DNA of 13,974 bases from JACMNW01 sp031402355 (lineage in GTDB: Bacteria; Pseudomonadota; Alphaproteobacteria; Rhodobacterales; Rhodobacteraceae). The stretch is taken from positions 1 through 13,974 of the forward strand of contig JANNSG010000156.1 in NCBI GenBank assembly GCA_031402355.1, in the 5' to 3' direction. Positions 13,854-13,974 of the stretch are shown piece by piece. Position numbers and translations under genes: made by a program. The notes below the pieces were generated by a model, which saw nothing but the letters and a program-made list of their open reading frames with translations, did no database searches and was not told where the DNA came from. Position 1 is the stretch's first letter. Each line of letters begins with the position of its first letter.

Positions 13854-13974
13854 TGGACAAGGTCAAGTTCACCGCCATGAAGGACGGCGATGCGGCGGAT
13901 TACGCTTTTCTAGAAGCGCATGAGATCGACTATGCCGCCAAGACCGGCGATCGACTGCTGGCGGCTTTGCAGGG
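13853..13974 (+). CDS. Start of a gene coupled to the BKACE, resembling a small HD-domain protein family (3' end outside window)
   Basis: The ATG at 13853 shares one base with the BKACE stop (TGATG), so the two are probably translated together. Only 40 residues are visible, beginning MDKVKFTAMKDGDAADY and containing DRLLAALQ. From memory this start, of the form 'F..M.dG...DY..L...E......DR.LA.L', is typical of small HD-domain proteins encoded in carnitine and betaine gene clusters and annotated as phosphohydrolases; some relatives (PhnZ, TmpB) are diiron oxygenases acting on organophosphonates. The HD motif itself would lie beyond the window end, so the family cannot be proven here and no function is assigned. 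Confidence 0.45.
   Translation, partial: MDKVKFTAMKDGDAADYAFLEAHEIDYAAKTGDRLLAALQ

Noticed and set aside
1..13974. CRISPR arrays, insertion sequences, phage genes, tRNA or rRNA genes
   Set aside because: No regularly spaced repeats, transposase or integrase motifs, or tRNA-like sequences were recognised by eye on either strand.

Overview
The window looks like chromosomal DNA of a GC-rich alphaproteobacterium, most likely a Rhodobacteraceae (Rhodobacter/Roseobacter group) member. The basis is protein similarity recalled from memory: an RpoH-type sigma factor like RpoHII, the order coaBC-dut-moeB-like gene, a YifB/ComM protein next to gshB, and a carnitine-type BKACE beside a GlxA-family regulator. 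No search was run. No rRNA, tRNA, insertion sequence, phage gene or CRISPR array was seen. Coding density is high and no gene-free gap exceeds 300 bases; the largest are 213 bases (7866-8078) and 128 bases (11780-11907).

Layout. 1-379: 3' end of glutathione synthetase gshB (+). 400-4020: a minus-strand run read cobU, histidine phosphatase (probable alpha-ribazole phosphatase), glutathione S-transferase with a Cys-containing tail, comM. gshB and comM converge on a 12-base tandem repeat that carries in-frame stops for both. 4021-4118: divergent promoter region between cobU and the sigma factor, with a TGATCC element resembling RpoE (ECF) -35 sites. 4119-7865: rpoH2-like sigma factor, coaBC, a possible 33-codon ORF, dut, and a ThiF/MoeB-type E1-like enzyme with N-terminal membrane segments; dut and the E1 overlap by ATGA. 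8079-9698: an amino-acid-type ABC binding protein and one permease, separated by a strong intrinsic terminator that ends one base before the permease start codon. 9764-11779: an M3 zinc metallopeptidase of Dcp type, followed by three consecutive hairpins. 11908-12870: a minus-strand GlxA-family (DJ-1/PfpI plus AraC HTH) regulator, divergent from 12942-13974, a BKACE (probable 3-dehydrocarnitine cleavage enzyme) and the start of a coupled gene that resembles a small HD-domain family.

How they fit together. The left half is housekeeping: glutathione, cobalamin nucleotide-loop assembly, CoA, dUTP control and sulfur-carrier activation, plus a stress sigma factor. The right half is transport and catabolism: ABC uptake, peptide breakdown, and the edge of what is probably a carnitine-to-glycine-betaine operon continuing past the right end. 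The halves also differ in base composition: from roughly 9 kb rightwards the top strand is markedly G-rich whatever the gene direction. Most of the window is ordinary. The points deserving a second look are the attenuator-like terminator, the HD-type gene in the carnitine-like operon, the membrane-fused E1 enzyme, the GST Cys tail and the coaBC-dut bridging ORF.
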